From positions 1,488,001 through 1,552,000 of the forward strand of contig BQUP01000001.1 in assembly GCA_022835595.1 (NCBI GenBank): 64,000 nucleotides of DNA, in the 5' to 3' direction. The translations under genes were made by a program, and so were the position numbers. Source of the DNA: Cystobasidium ongulense. Taxonomy: Eukaryota > Basidiomycota > Cystobasidiomycetes > Cystobasidiales > Cystobasidiaceae. Within the stretch, counting starts at the first letter, position 1. Each line of letters begins with the position of its first letter. Of the stretch, positions 32,329 through 45,412 are shown piece after piece. Below the pieces are notes generated by a model that searched no databases, was not told the origin of the DNA, and saw only the letters and a program-made list of their open reading frames with translations.

Positions 32329-32978
32329 TTACTCAAGACCCAAAAAAACAGCTAGTCTGGATATCCTTTCTTTCTTTATAGGCTTCCTCTGCATTTTCCA
32401 AGGAACTCCTTCGTACGTTTCATCAGTCATAGTTTCGTAGGGTATTGCATAGGCATACGCAGTTTTAGGATTTCCATCCTTTTTCTTGACAGAGACGTTT
32501 CGTTTCCTAAGGTTTGGTAACTTTGGTAACTTTGGTTTCCGGTTTGGGAGTGACTTCGAGTCGGTAGTGTGTCTGTTCAATCAAGATTAGTCCGTCACAG
32601 TGACGAAAAGAAATGTACCATTCTACTTTTGTTTGAGCTTGCTAGCGTTGCATGTTGCCATTGTGTGCCTCGTCGCCACCTGCATCATCAAACAGTAATG
32701 CAGCTTCGTCGCGAATGAAGCGACACTGGAGTTCTGTCTGCCTGCTTGACACCTGCTGGTCCAAGGTACTGTGTGACTTGCAATTACAAAAGGACTTCTC
32801 CATTGAGTGTCTTTGCCACCAGGACCGTTAATGCGGGACCCCAAGTTCGTCCATGTACAGACCTTTGCGGGTTGTGCTGCAACGAAGCGGGCAGAAGCAA
32901 AGAGGACAGGACAGACACACGCACTTGAGCTACTGCAGTAGCAACGGGAGACCTGGGCAGGGCAGAAGAACGCGGCAT
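32329..32978 (-). CDS. unresolved small multi-exon gene, possibly mitochondrial
   Basis: Not identified. A 3'-terminal exon (about 32329-32578) encodes a basic stretch with LRKRNVSVKKKDGNPKTAYA and ends KKERISRLAVFLGLE, preceded by an acceptor-like GAACAG. Upstream on the same strand, the ATG at 32978 opens an Arg/Ser/Ala-rich, acid-free leader (MPRSSALPRSPVATAVAQVR) that looks like a mitochondrial presequence. Between them lies a stretch encoding LQCRFIRDEAALLFDDAGGD EAHNGNMQ in another frame. I could not connect these with confidence, so the extent and even the single-gene reading are provisional. A small mitochondrial ribosomal or assembly protein is a guess only. Confidence 0.3.
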
Positions 32979-33622
32979 TCGACAGTCCTGGAGAAAGCAA
33001 GAACGCTGGCGAACATCAGCGACAAGCGAGTGTTGCGCAACCTAGAGAGACCCGCAAACTGGCTGCACACTTCACGCACTGTTATTTTGGCCGTCTCAAA
33101 GCATTGTGGTCGTGAAGCAGGCTTGTCTAAACGCAAGTGCTGCGTACGAGGTGAGTAATAAGCTTTGATGCGACAGGAAGTGGCAGCCTTGATGTGATGG
33201 GCAGAACACAATGGCAGAGGGCGATAGGCTGCTGCCACGGTCACAGCCATTGCTACGCAGAGCTACAGAAGTGTCCACGGCTCCCATTGAACTGCACGCT
33301 GATTTCGGTTGCTTGCGTCGTGCCTGTCAAGTCCAGTCGTTCGTGCCTCAACATCGCTCAGATAGAGCACCGTCTCGTTTCAGTGTACTGCCAACAAAGG
33401 GCGGACTGTGTCCAGACGACCTCGCAAGGAAACCAAGGGTTAGAAGACTCGCACATCGTACATTCTGGCACTTTCACAACGCTTCCTTGCCTGGAGCACC
33501 TACTCCTTATCGAAGCAAGGCGACCATATTCCAGCCTAAGTTGAAGTATACTCTTAACCGAACCAAGGCAGACCACAAGGACACACAATACAAGATACCT
33601 AGAGATTTGGCAATAGCAGGGC
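32979..33622. other. intergenic region upstream of the PSP1-domain gene
   Basis: About 640 bp. Overlapping open frames occur on both strands (notably 33211-33723 +) but encode no recognisable domain and look like chance frames in GC-balanced sequence. Probably a divergent promoter region. Confidence 0.4.
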
Positions 33623-36600
33623 ATGCTGTCCTTGGGCCTCGGGTCAGGCGGCAACAGGCGAGAGGGCGGCAGCAGCAATGGCCGCAATCATGCCAGCAAT
33701 GGCGACAGCAACGACACTGCTGAAAGTACAGCAGCAAGCACAAGTCCCAGCAAGGATGCTGATCCAAGCTCACTAGCGTCACAGTCTGCAGCTAGACCGC
33801 CCTCGGCCGCTTCGAACGCATCCTCGTCGCTTCGTGGCAGGTCACGTTCACCTTCTGGATCACCTCTGTATCATCGACGAGCCACTGGGACCGGCATTGG
33901 GCGGATAGACAGCCCCAATCAGCTTCCTACCATCCCATCTGCGTCGAATATATACGGCAGCAACGCAGAACCTTTAGTAGGTTTCTGCTTTTCGGCATCA
34001 GCGAGCTGCACACCCCCCGATGATAGTCCAGTGCCAGTGGTCTCCAGCATTTACTGACTCGTCTCCCCATTGTATCTGTCATCAATAACAGGATAACAGT
34101 TCAAGTACATACTCGTCATCTCCCTTGTCAAGCTCTGGACTGTATATGAATGGCGGTCAGGAACCAGGCTTGAAGACACGCTCGTCATCGCTAGCCGCCA
34201 CAGGTAGTGCACCACGCAATATTCCCGGACAGTCTATGCCGGATCCCATCGGTACAGGATCACCACGCGAAGGAGGGCGATTGTACGAAAGAGGAGGTAC
34301 AAGCGTGTCAAGCAGTTTGGGAGCTGGGAACGCAGCCAGCGTGTTCTCTTCTAGCTTCCCTTCCAGCGGTGGAATCTGGTCTAATGACCCTAAACCTACC
34401 AATATCAACCCTTCAATGCCACCACCAACATCCACGAACGCAGGCAGAACTCAATTATCTAGACATCTATCGCTAAGTGGGACAATGCCTAAGACTGGTC
34501 TAGGCAATGCTACCTTGTCTTCACCTAGCCGGAATACTGGTGCATCAGGCTGGTTGGATTCGGCTCTTTCAGTTGAAGATGTCGCGCTATCCTCGAGCGG
34601 TGATTTTAGACAGGGTCGCTCCCGTACCCGAATGTTTGGAAACAGCCCTAGCGGATCAGGGGGCAATTCTCCCAACGTTCATATGAATCAGACGAATGAA
34701 GGCAACAATATCGCTCAGCCTGCAAAGCATCTCGCGAGATCGCTTAGTATTGCATCGGATCGAACAGCTTCTAGCGGTATCGGAGCCGGGATAGCTATTT
34801 CGAACATGTCACCTTTCGTCCGGGATACGAGAGGACTGCCGCCTCTCCCTGTCGGAGGCCCGATATACGTCGGAAGAGGTATAGATAATGGTCCAGCTTC
34901 CGCCCATCCCTATTCTTCATCCTTTTCAACAACGCATGGCTTCTTCAACAAAGGCCCGAATTCGGCAATTGGCGATTCCTTTGGCAGCCCCACCGGGTAC
35001 TCTGGTGCAGAGCGGACAATGCCTGCCAATCATGGAGCAGTGGGAAGCGGCAGGACAGCTTCAATGGCTGCTCCTCTCAATCGAAACAGACGAGAATCCT
35101 TATGGGGCAGAGATCGTGCTTTGAAGGAAGGAGATGAGGACGCTTTCTACGATGCCGAAGATGATGAAGAGGACTATGCCCCTCCTACACGAAGTGGAGC
35201 TACAAGTCGACGTCACTCGGTAGCTACTTTTACCAGTTCTAGTACCTTGACGGCCCTTACTAGTCCACCTGCTGTCAGATCGCAAGTTGGATTTCAGTTG
35301 CCAAGCGATACCTCAACGTCTTCTAACAAGCAGCACGGGCGTGGTGCAAATACTTCAACCAGGGAAAATGGCACTTCCGGAGGTGCACAGTTCTCTATTG
35401 GCGGTTCCTCGAGGTTGGATGACGAGGATTTGCTGGCCACGGATCTGAGTAACGCCCTCCATATGAATCTTGAAGCGCACGCAGCGAAACAGCGCAACCA
35501 GAAGACGGACGGTCAGATCCCACCGAGGCGGCCTGGTTACGATAGTCGAGCCTCTTCGATGCCAGCGCAAGCTGGGACACACCTTGATCGCATCGCTCAA
35601 CAACATACTTCTCCCTTTGGTAGTCTTCAAGTCGGTCAACTTTCTACTGGCCTTTCTACTTCACCGCCTTCTACCAGACCGCCGGGTGCAGGACACGATA
35701 GACGGGCTTCAGGTTCTGGAGACCCGTATTCGCCTGCAGCAAGTGCAGCTCGCTTCTTGGCGACCGCACAACATGTCCAACCACCCCCTATCCAACCTCA
35801 AACGAATTCAAACACCTCTCGACACCATAATTTCGCTCAGCAGGACAACATGTCTCCCGATCCGGATACTGGAAGGTGGCCACCTTCAGGAGCACATGTT
35901 TTCGCCCAACACCAGCAAAGCCCGAATTTTAGAAGTGGTGCTCTGCCTTCACCTGATCAGCTGCGCCAGCTGGGTCACCAGGCCCATCATATGTCTGCTT
36001 CACCGGCTGGAGGTATACCTTCTCAATCTCAATACAGTTTTATGAGTGGACCAGGAGCAGCAGGAAGAGGGGTGTCACCCGGCCAGTCTCATCCCACCCA
36101 TGCGCTTTCTCCTCCGAACTCGTTGGGATTCCTTCCCCCTTTCGCCGGATTTCCTGCTGCGCCACAAATGTCAGGACCACCTCCGCCCGCACTCTCGCCG
36201 CTGAATGCTTCGGGTCAGCCTTATTTCGTCCCACCTATCGCTCCGCAACCCAACCTAAACGATCTCGGGAGAGGAGTTCCTTTGCACGCCTTGCCGTCGG
36301 ATGGTGTAAGTGCAAAGTCATTCGACTCGATACTGGATACTGACCAAATGTTGTTGTTCTTCTCAGCCGCTCTATATAGTCGAGTTCAAAGCGGGTCGAA
36401 CAGATCTCTTCTATGTGGAGGATGCTCAACATCTCACTTTACAAAAGGGTGACTTGGTAGTCGTTGAAGCGGACAGAGGCAAGGATCTAGGCAAATGCCT
36501 AACTTCCTGCACTTTGGATGAGGTCCGCGATTTTCAGATGCATCAGGTGGAATCTGCCCTAGGACAGCTAGCTGCGAACGCGGGCGGGGGTGCTACGATT

Positions 36601-37018
36601 GGGGGTGTCGCTACGTTGCCTCCAGACCAACAACCATCTGCAGCTGCGATTGCGAGAATGACCAAGGAAATACACCCGAAGAAGATCTATGGGCTGGCTA
36701 GTCCTGCCGACGTTGCTTTGTTGGCAGTAAAAGCTGGTGACGAGCAGAAGGCTCTAAACGTATGCCGGGCCAAGGTCATTCAGCATCAGCTGCCAATGGA
36801 AGTTACGGACGCCGAGTTCCAGTTGTGAGTTACATTCCTTCAATACTATACAGGGTCTGGCTAATGTCATACATTGTATCAGTGATCGGCGCCGCCTGAC
36901 TTTCTTCTATATTGCCGACCGACGTATCGACTTCCGAAATCTGGTGAAGGATCTCTTTAGACTATATAAGACACGAATATGGTTATGTGCAATCGATAAT
37001 GGAGTCATACAGAGATAG
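33623..37018 (+). CDS. PSP1 C-terminal domain protein
   Basis: Four exons, 33623-33976, 34092-36305, 36367-36824 and 36883-37018, give 1,053 residues. The first 850 are disordered: Ser, Gly, Pro and Asn-rich, with RRHS and RRES patches that could be kinase sites. The folded C-terminal part starts at exon 3 with [35 protein letters not shown], then [33 protein letters not shown], and across the last intron [33 protein letters not shown]. This is the PSP1 domain, shared with bacterial YaaT/RicT proteins and yeast Psp1, which was found as a suppressor of DNA polymerase defects and is otherwise poorly defined. Domain call is firm; biological role is not. Confidence 0.87.
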
Positions 37019-37232
37019 TTATGCAAATTGCAGAGGGAAGCTTTAGAGAAGTACATCACGATCAGTATACCACTTCATAATTCTTTTCAATATAGACTGT
37101 ACAAGAGAATACTAAAGAGGACAGCTACACAAGTTGGGTATATCGCATTGTACCGTTACTAGGCTGCAGTGAAAGGTTCTATTCTTGGCAATAACAAAGT
37201 ACTCTCGTCGTTTTATGGGAAGTTTGAAATGC

Positions 37233-40200
37233 TCAGGGATTCAGCATTGATAACAAACCTACTCTCCAGTGACCGAAATGTCCAGTCTTCGGCTTCTCGG
37301 GCTTCTTCAGTAGCTCTAGATCCGCTTGTGAGGGGTCCGCATCAGCGAGCAGAGCGGTGTCGAGATCGTGGACCTTTGCATCTCCCAACGCAGTCCATAT
37401 CTCGTCTATTGAGGATGATACATAACTCAGCAATCCTGCTACCTCATCTTCCAAATCTTTGGCCTCGCGAAGCAGTGACTCTTCGGAACCTAAAGCGGCC
37501 TCGACTGTGGATATCGAAGACAGCCTGACAGATGCGCGAGTCAAGCTTGCAGTGGATGTGATAAGCGTTGCTAATCGCCCGCCCTCCGCTGCCAGTCTTG
37601 ATAAGCTTCCTAGTAGGTACGATTCTTCGAATATCGAGCCCTTTGCTCCAGTAGCTGCCTTCCTCATCTGTTTCTTGGCCGTCCTCCGCGACGCTCTAGT
37701 ATGAAAGGTTAGACATTGCTTTCAATGCAGTTGTGATAAAATAAACTCACCCGCTTTTGACAGTCCCAGCACGTGTGGAAGCCGCTGCCGCAGTATATCG
37801 TGTGAAAGCCGTTGTCGCCGCTGTGCCGGCATCGGTCTGCATATCGACGTTGTCGAGAGCATCGTCTCCATCGGCCGGCATTAATCGACCGTAAAAGTTG
37901 GCTGGATGCAAAGCTCAGATCACCGAAGCCCACGCATTTCAGGCGATGACACGTACCAGTATCAGATAGTCGCTTTTCGCGAAGCTCATGCAAGCGGGCT
38001 ACCTGTTTCACCACTTGATCTTTGATTTCTGCAGCTTCTTCAGAGAGCCTCTCCCGGCAATCACGAATTGCAGGCAGGATGAGATCAACCACAAGCTTAG
38101 GCATTGCATACAAGCTGGTCTAAAGTCGTAAATCAGCAAAAGAAGATCCCAGATAAGTCGAGCTTGCACTCACTAGACGCAGAGCTTCCGAAAACAAGCC
38201 TCCTTCGCTAAGTACCGACACCGCTCCCTTGACATTACGCCCATACTCCAGGAGAACACGGCCAGCCTCTGCATGTCTGGCTTTGCCCTGTAAATCCTCT
38301 GTATCGGTGCCAGAAATATCAGAAATTGATCATTCTACGTGCTGCTCTTGTACGTACCAGCGACACGCTCAGCAAGCTGGGCGATTTCTTCGCCTGACAG
38401 CTTCTCTTGCAGGGCGATATCAAAGAGTTCGACCCATGTCAGCGCCTTCTGGTGCGCCACCATCGCCTTCCGGGGCTGTGAAGCCAGAAGGTACGAGAGC
38501 GCAGCCTCGTGACATCTATTGTCCTTCATGAGCCAGTCACCTCGGAGATCGAGTACAGTCTGCTGAACACGTCAGTACATTGTTGTGTCTTTATCGATGG
38601 GTGTACTGCACTGACTCTGAGTTCCTCGGGTGACGAAGTATAGAAGGACACAGCAGCATCATAAAGCTCGTGTTGCTGCATATATTGCAAGGCTTCGTCG
38701 AAACGCTTCTTCCCGGCCAATGCCAATTGTCCGAGTGCACGAGAGAACCGGTTGAGATGATCGTCAATCTTGAATCGCTGATAGAAGGTATCGTAGGCTT
38801 TCAGCTCGCGCAGAAACGGTATGTATTCGCGTGGATCCTATTTGGACGTATTAGCTACATAGAAAGCTGGATCCGATAGGTGGACATACCTTTTGACTGT
38901 TTTGGGCCACTGCTAAGACCAAGTCGAAATCGTAGATACCCAAGGCCACATCAAACAAAGTATTTGCATCGGCCAGGAAGATGATGTACTTCACTGCATC
39001 GTCTGCAGCTTGTTGATTCAACGCTGAAGAGTTTGAATTAGCACGTGAGGAAGCATCTAATTACCAGCTGCTGCCAAGAACCTCACCTTTGATTCTAGTC
39101 AAGACTCGCAGGGCAGATTCGAGATCCGGGGGCGACTGGCATGCGTAGGTAGTCAAGACAGCATTGGCGTACTTGACCAAATCCTTCGACTCTAAGTGCA
39201 CTCTCAACCGCTTGCAGACGGTATCCACTTTATCGCGGTCACTGACAATATGCCATTAACATCGTCCAAATCGAGATTGTGTGAGGACTCACTCGGTTTG
39301 TGAAATCGCCTGAGAAGGACTCAAGGACGCATACATTGTGCGCGTAACGTTTTCGTTCCTGTGATGATAGGAAGATCAGCGGAGTCTGGCCAGATGTGTG
39401 AGGTCCAGACGTACTTGAGTCCAGTAATGAAGAGACCTAAGTATTCCGTACTATCTATTTGGTCTACAAACAGCGGGAGATCCTGTATGAATGCTTCACG
39501 ATTATGGTCGCATAGTATATTAAGATCAATACGATGACGCCTGCAAACCAAGAATGCTTCTCGGTACTCCTTTTGATTCAAGTATTCCCGGACCACCTGA
39601 AGCACCAACGGTCTCGGCGAGATAGTCTCTAGATTGCCACGAGGCATCTGAAGAATTATTGACATGGTAGATGGAACGACTGTCACAATGCGTGATCCAC
39701 GCTCAACCTTCCTTGCGTATCCCGTCTTGACATCCCCTTGCGCACTTGCCCCGGTCGTCTCGATGTGCCCGCTCTTGGGCAACGCTTGCGAAAAGCCAGC
39801 TGCCATGATGGCCTCCGAGTCTCCGTTGGCGCCGAGTAGAGTTTGTAGAAGAACGAAGCGAGCCTCGTGTTGTAGATTGGTATATATCAAGAAGTCTCCG
39901 CCAATCGCAAAAGAGCTGCAACCGCTTGCCAACAATTGATTATTGAGATACAGCCGGCCGCTTTCTGACAGCGCAAGGACCGTCCGCTGGTTGAGTACTT
40001 GTAGTGAAGGACAAGATTCGGGAAGTGTGGTGATTAAGTCGTTGTCGAGAGAAAGCACGCGGCCTGTCGCCGTTTGGACAACAACTTTGCCATAGTACGC
40101 AGATACCTGCATTAAGGAATCCGAAAATTGACCCCATTTCTTGCTTTTCACGCTCAAAGTTGTCGAATCTAGGCATATGATGGCTTCCAGTATAACATCG

Positions 40201-42254
40201 AAGGTGCTTCTACTGTCTCGTGCCAGTAAATATACTTTGACGCTGTCTCCATCTACAATGACTGATATCTGCCTCGCGCTCGTGGACGCCGCCGCATCGT
40301 CCAGCTTATATCTTCCTATATGAGTCGCTATTGGGCTCGCCCGCTTCTTTGCCTGCCACCGCCATACGTCGATTTCGTTTTCAGGCATGAGGGCCACCAG
40401 TATTTCTGCGTCTTGGGCAAAAGCTAGGTGAACAGGCGTCCGGCCATCGGGTGTTTGTAGGGCTAGCGAAGACATTGGAGGAGGGATATTCTGGTATCGG
40501 AAAGGCGTTAAAAGTATACGAGCTTTGTAAAGGCTAAATCAGCTGCTTTCTTGTCAATTCGTGTGCATTTCAGAAGCTTACAGCCGTCCATGACCGCCAC
40601 GGCGCCTGAATCATACGGTACCTTCCTATTGGAATCGTAGGTCTGCCATGCTAGGTTTCTCTGCTCAACATCCACTGATGTCAAGACAAACAAAGACATT
40701 GGCTTCTCTGGATGCCACATCACGCTTTCTAGTGCTTGCCCAGTATACGCCGTCCGGAACAAGGTCTGCTTGAGGTACCAATGACTGATGGAATGAGATG
40801 AAAGATAAGCGACGAAATTGACTTGCGCGAGGATGAACATACTAATTATTGCGTCTCCAGAGTTGTACGCAATGTCGCTTATTCTCATTTTCGACACCGC
40901 GCCTTTCCAGGTGTACAGCTAGTATAGTAGAATCGGCATTCCACGACAGTCGTCTAACGAGTGTATTGTACTCTGGTCGCTCCTCCTTCAGAGAAAACTC
41001 ATATCGTCTCAGGCCGTTGCGCTCGAAAAAGATGATCTGGCTAGAGTTGAGCGCAGAGGCTGCGATTGTGCTGCCAGAAGGTTGCCAAGCAAGGGCCCCT
41101 TCCATGCCAGGTGTTGGCTCAGATGTCGCTTGAAGGACAGCTGTCCGGGAATAAAACCGTAGACGCCGTTGCTGTTCGTTCGACTGACGCACTCCAAAAG
41201 TTGCGGAGATAACAAAGAAAGCACCATCGCCTCTCCAAGATATACGGATTGTCTGGTCATCAAAGCTGGTTGCAGCTGCAGGTGCCTGTATCGATGTACC
41301 AGGTTGACTGAGCGTCGAAGCAGCAGGCAGGCCGGCCACTGCATCGCGTCCAGCTTTGCCGATGGATCCATGGAATTGAGTTTCTTGTGCACCCCAGCCA
41401 ACATTGACAGGTTTATCTGCAGGATCATTGCGTTCAGGGATGCTCGGTCAAAGAGCGTTGAACAAAGCTATATACTAACCTTCACCGAAGTCTTCAGTTC
41501 TCAATATCGATTCTGCGAGGACATCGAAAGTTTTGGTCATCTCGACCAGGTTGTCGTCGCCTATGACACAGTCAGGGCGGTTTTAGTAATCAACTACTGC
41601 TGTATGATAGCTGTAAAGGTACTGTACCTGTTACGAGGACCAACAGCTCTTCATCGGGCGACCAGCCCGCAGCCTTTATACCGGATTCGACAGATCCAAC
41701 CACCTCAATCTGCACGGGCAACAGTTTAGATACGATAGAGCAATAGCGAAATAGCGGAGTCTCACTTTGTCTTGACCAGGCAATAGATGGTCTTCCAAAT
41801 TCACCACGACAATGTCGCCTCCGGCCAGAATGGCAGCGAGAGCATTGGCTTCAGCGAGGTATTTGAAGTCGACAAGGTGTTTTCCATCAGGCAGCTCGAA
41901 GGGCGGCTCAGGAGGTGCTTTGAACGATGCTACAGGCTGAGGAAAAGAGGTGAACGTGATCGATGATTTTTCGACGGTGTCGATGGTAATGCATCGTCAG
42001 CATTGCACAGGCAGACAACGACAGCGGTGGCTTACAGAGTTTGCGTAGTCGACTGCTGCATTGGAGATAAAGATCTGAACCTCCACACCTCCGTCTGGGA
42101 GTGGCCGTTCGCTTGCAATGTAGATGGTCTCGCCTTGACCAGAAGTTATGCCTTCCAGCTCTTCTGGACGTATCGCAAGGCCTGTATATCTCGCTTCGGG
42201 TTTCTTGCCCTTGACGGCCCGTACATCACAAGTAAGGACCGTGAGTGACCGCAT
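37233..42254 (-). CDS. ELP1: Elongator complex scaffold subunit ELP1 (IKI3/IKAP)
   Basis: Scaffold of Elongator, which makes cm5U-type modifications on wobble uridines of tRNAs. The ATG at 42254 starts MRSLTVLTCDVRAV; roughly a dozen exons run to a stop at 37233-37235, for about 1,350-1,400 residues. The N-terminal half is beta-propeller: KPVNVGWGAQETQFHGSIGK, IRISWRGDGAFFVISATFG and GALAWQPSGSTIAASALN are typical. The C-terminal half is helical repeat: KKRFDEALQYMQQHELYDAA VSFY, CHEAALSYLLASQPRKAMVA. Near the end, SRRTAKKQMRKAATGAKGS is the basic tRNA-binding segment, followed by IFEESYLLGSLSRL. Only the span is given; inner exon borders were not all fixed. A TCACGTG box lies at 42324-42330 in its short upstream region. 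Confidence 0.9.
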
Positions 42255-42479
42255 GGCTGCGTTTTCACTTGTGCAGAAGCGAAGAGCAAGTGAGCGGAAT
42301 GAGCGAGACGGTGCTTTTCGCAGTCACGTGTCAGAAGATGCATCCTATTGAAGTGGTAATTATAAGATGCAAACTTCACTGACGAAAGGCATTGGATTAC
42401 CTTGAGACAACTACTGGATATAGCGGTAGCAATCACGCTTGATAAAGATCCTGAGTACAGTGGGTATCTTCTGCATGTA

Positions 42480-44510
42480 TCACGGCTCGTGTTGACGCCC
42501 TTGCAGATATTCTCTCCATCTACGTTTGCCCTCGCTCAGAAGTTGCGATGAATGAGCTCCGGGCGACACTTCTATACTACTTGCATCGTGTCTGTATGAT
42601 ACAGATGGTAGTACTGATATACTTTGCAAGCTGATATTTGGCGAATCTTCTGTATCATCCATGAGTAGACCTTCTCTCAGATCTGTTCGTAGCCTGTTAG
42701 GCCACCATTGTTCCATGTTCAGGTTCTCCTGTTCAATGTCCATCGAAGCATCTGAAGGTAATCGAATCGATAATGCAGGTTTCACCAGGGAGAAAGTACG
42801 GCATGCCAAAGGACGCGGTTGTGTAATATTGTTGTCAGTGTTGGGATATGTTGATTGCAATATATGCACTTGTTCGAGATATGCTTGGATGGTAATATCA
42901 GGCGCAGTCGAATGTTGATTGTTGACTCTCAAAGGCAGCGGGCCGTAGCTGCCTTGACTTAGAGAGTACGAGAATGCAGGAACAGCTTCGACAACTTCCC
43001 TTACTAAAGAGTCCACTTCGTCTGCCAATCGATCTAATCGCTTCTTATCCAAGCTACTAGACGTTGGTCCTTTCAAATATCTTGGCAAAGGTGAAGGATC
43101 ATTGGGAGCTGCGGCTGCGCCCGCAGGCCAGGATGATGACCCCGTAGGCTTCGGCGTCGATGTGGTGTTCATACCATTCATCGCTGTATATGGAGATGTT
43201 GCCAGGGCTAGGCGACACATTGTACCTAGTGCGGCTTCGTATTCCTCGAGAGCATGGCAGAGCTCAAGTATCAAAATTCGATTGCTCTCGCTCCTGCTGC
43301 CTGCTCTAGCTATGAACTGTCTTCTGAGTGGGTAAAAGAGATTATTTCGCTCCAGTACTGACGCAGTTGTCTCCTCCGATATTGAAGGGTGTCGGTCCAT
43401 GAATCGTGGAGCACTGTCTGCCTTGTAAAAAGCATTCTATTCTCGACATTCAGATTAGACAAGCCATACTAGATCATAATATCGATAGCAGTGGGTGACA
43501 CTTACTTGTCCAGTCTGCATATCGTGCAATAATCTTTCCCGATATGCAGTTGCCCAGGCTTCCCATCGCAGACTCGACATCGGTTGCTCTGAGCGAGCCA
43601 AGGTGGCATGGGCGCTTGCATCTGTCGGAATATTTGTGCTCGTAGCAAAGGCGTCGTTTCCACTAGAATGAGTAGCATTGCGGGAGCGTGGCTGTGATAG
43701 TATGCTAGGATGGTCGTTATGCGTTGCCGAAGTTGGGGAGGTATTTTCTAGCGAAGCCAACGATCCCCGACGAAGACTGTTCCAATCGGAAATATTGACC
43801 GAATACCCAGATATAGTAGAGCTCCTTCTCAGGTATAGCTGATGTCGGTCGAGTGTAGGCTCTGCAAATGGATCTATCCATGTGCCGCTGCTCTGACCAT
43901 AGTTGTGATCCGCAGGTCGGATGGAAGTCGTCGGTCCAGATGCAGGATGCATGCCCCGTCTTTCGGCCGAGTAGGCATTGGGGGGGAATCCAACTTGGTC
44001 GGGGGGCGAAGCGTCGTTGTAGGCACGAGTATCGAGGTCGGAATAAGCTGAGGACCGATGTCTTATACGGCGCTGCCGTCCAGAGGTTGCTGTGGGAGGG
44101 CTGCTGGGAGGATCCCGACGATCTTGTGCAAGAAGCGGGTAAAAAGAGCGCACACTTGCATGGTCGAGCTGGGTACTGCAATCTGAAGTAGCCGAGTAAG
44201 GAAGCGAAGAAGTACTCGCTATGCTGGAGCGCGAGCCTGCCCAATTTGTGGAGAGCAGTAGAGATTCGTCATATTCCTCGGCTCCAGTTGTGGCGTTGTC
44301 GGTTTGGGTGTTCGTACGAAGGGTGGAACTCGAAGACGGGCCTGCATTCAGAGAGAGGTTCTCAAAGGCACGCTTGATGAACTCGCCGTCCTCTTGTGCT
44401 GCACGGAGACGGCTTGCGGAGTATGACGGTGGGTGGGAGGTACGGCGCTGCAGGCGAGAGTGCCGTGGTGGTTTGCTCGCAGTTGGGAAAGAGTAGTTGT
44501 CGGAAGCCAT
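42480..44510 (-). CDS. unidentified Ser-rich protein, two exons
   Basis: I do not recognise this family. Exons 43506-44510 and 42480-43436, joined in phase 0, give 653 residues from the ATG at 44510 (MASDNYSFPTASKPPRHSRL); an in-frame ATG at 44612 would add 34. The first 300 residues are Ser/Pro/Arg-rich and probably disordered. A more ordered part begins near LRWEAWATAYRERLLHDMQT and continues across the intron with RRQFIARAGSRSESNRILIL ELCHALEEYEAALGTM and a Leu-rich helix KKRLDRLADEVDSLVREVVE, suggesting a helical domain. No TM segment or signal peptide. It lies 225 bp upstream of ELP1 on the same strand; no functional link is implied. Confidence 0.7.
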
Positions 44511-45412
44511 GACGGGTTGATGTAGCTGATGCAAGAACAGTGTGCTCGATACAGCATGGTTGTCGACATTCCTTTCGCTTGCCGGACTCTGGGCGTTCGT
44601 CTGCAGCAACATGATGTGATGCTATATGTGCCGATTGGCAACGGCACTGCACACACACGCGCGCTCCGCCAGGTGATCTGTTGTGGTTGTGACAAACGAG
44701 CTGAGACAGTTTTCGAGCTGTTTCCATGAGCGCATTGCCGGCGTATTGCAGCCACTGCCGGCGGGATTACCGACGAGGTGATGGAAATCCGGGAGCCTGG
44801 ATGCATGGCATTGAGGATGAAGGAAACCTGTCAGCCTATTCGGTAGGCTCGTCCTGGCTGGATATGCTGGGGACAAGGCGCACCCGATGTGGTGGAGATG
44901 CCGCAGCTGGCCAGCAAGTGACCACCACCTCGGACCTCTCACGTCCCGGATGCTGCTATCAACGTCTTCGCGTTTTGGGAAGTCGAAGACAATCGATTTC
45001 GGCTAGCCGATCTGTTTTTCTTCATGCCTGCTCGATTTAATCCCATCTACTTGCCACAAATAACAATGCTGTGAGTTGCAATCATTCGGCACGCTGGGAC
45101 GCTGACACTTGTCTTTTGAATTTGACTGCTCGTTCAGTTTGCCATCGCCTTCCGTCCTTTCCACCGATTGTATAATCAGTGGAGAAGTCTGCTCTTTATA
45201 TACAACTCGATATTGATTACACTACTTCCTACTACTAATACTTTCTATCATAGGACTGCTGCGTCCACACAGTCATTGAGTGACATACGAAACCTTCGTG
45301 TCAGAGGCACGTCTACCCCACCCGAAAGCTTCTGCACATATCGCAGATATCATAGCTTCGCTCGTCGTGGGTTCGAGGATAATCAGGAGATGCATATGCC
45401 ATTCGTGTCTCC
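44511..45412. other. intergenic region with promoter of the 653-residue gene
   Basis: About 900 bp between two minus-strand genes. Several short frames on both strands lack domains. A short CA-rich run occurs near 44646. No RNA gene or repeat family recognised. Confidence 0.45.

Noticed and set aside
33211-33723. 170-codon plus-strand frame
   Set aside because: Overlaps the PSP1-domain gene start in another frame, rich in Arg/Gln with no recognisable domain.
45365-45380. Possible tRNA B box (GGTTCGAGG)
   Set aside because: No A box, acceptor stem or anticodon arm around it, and it lies near the MYND gene 3' end.
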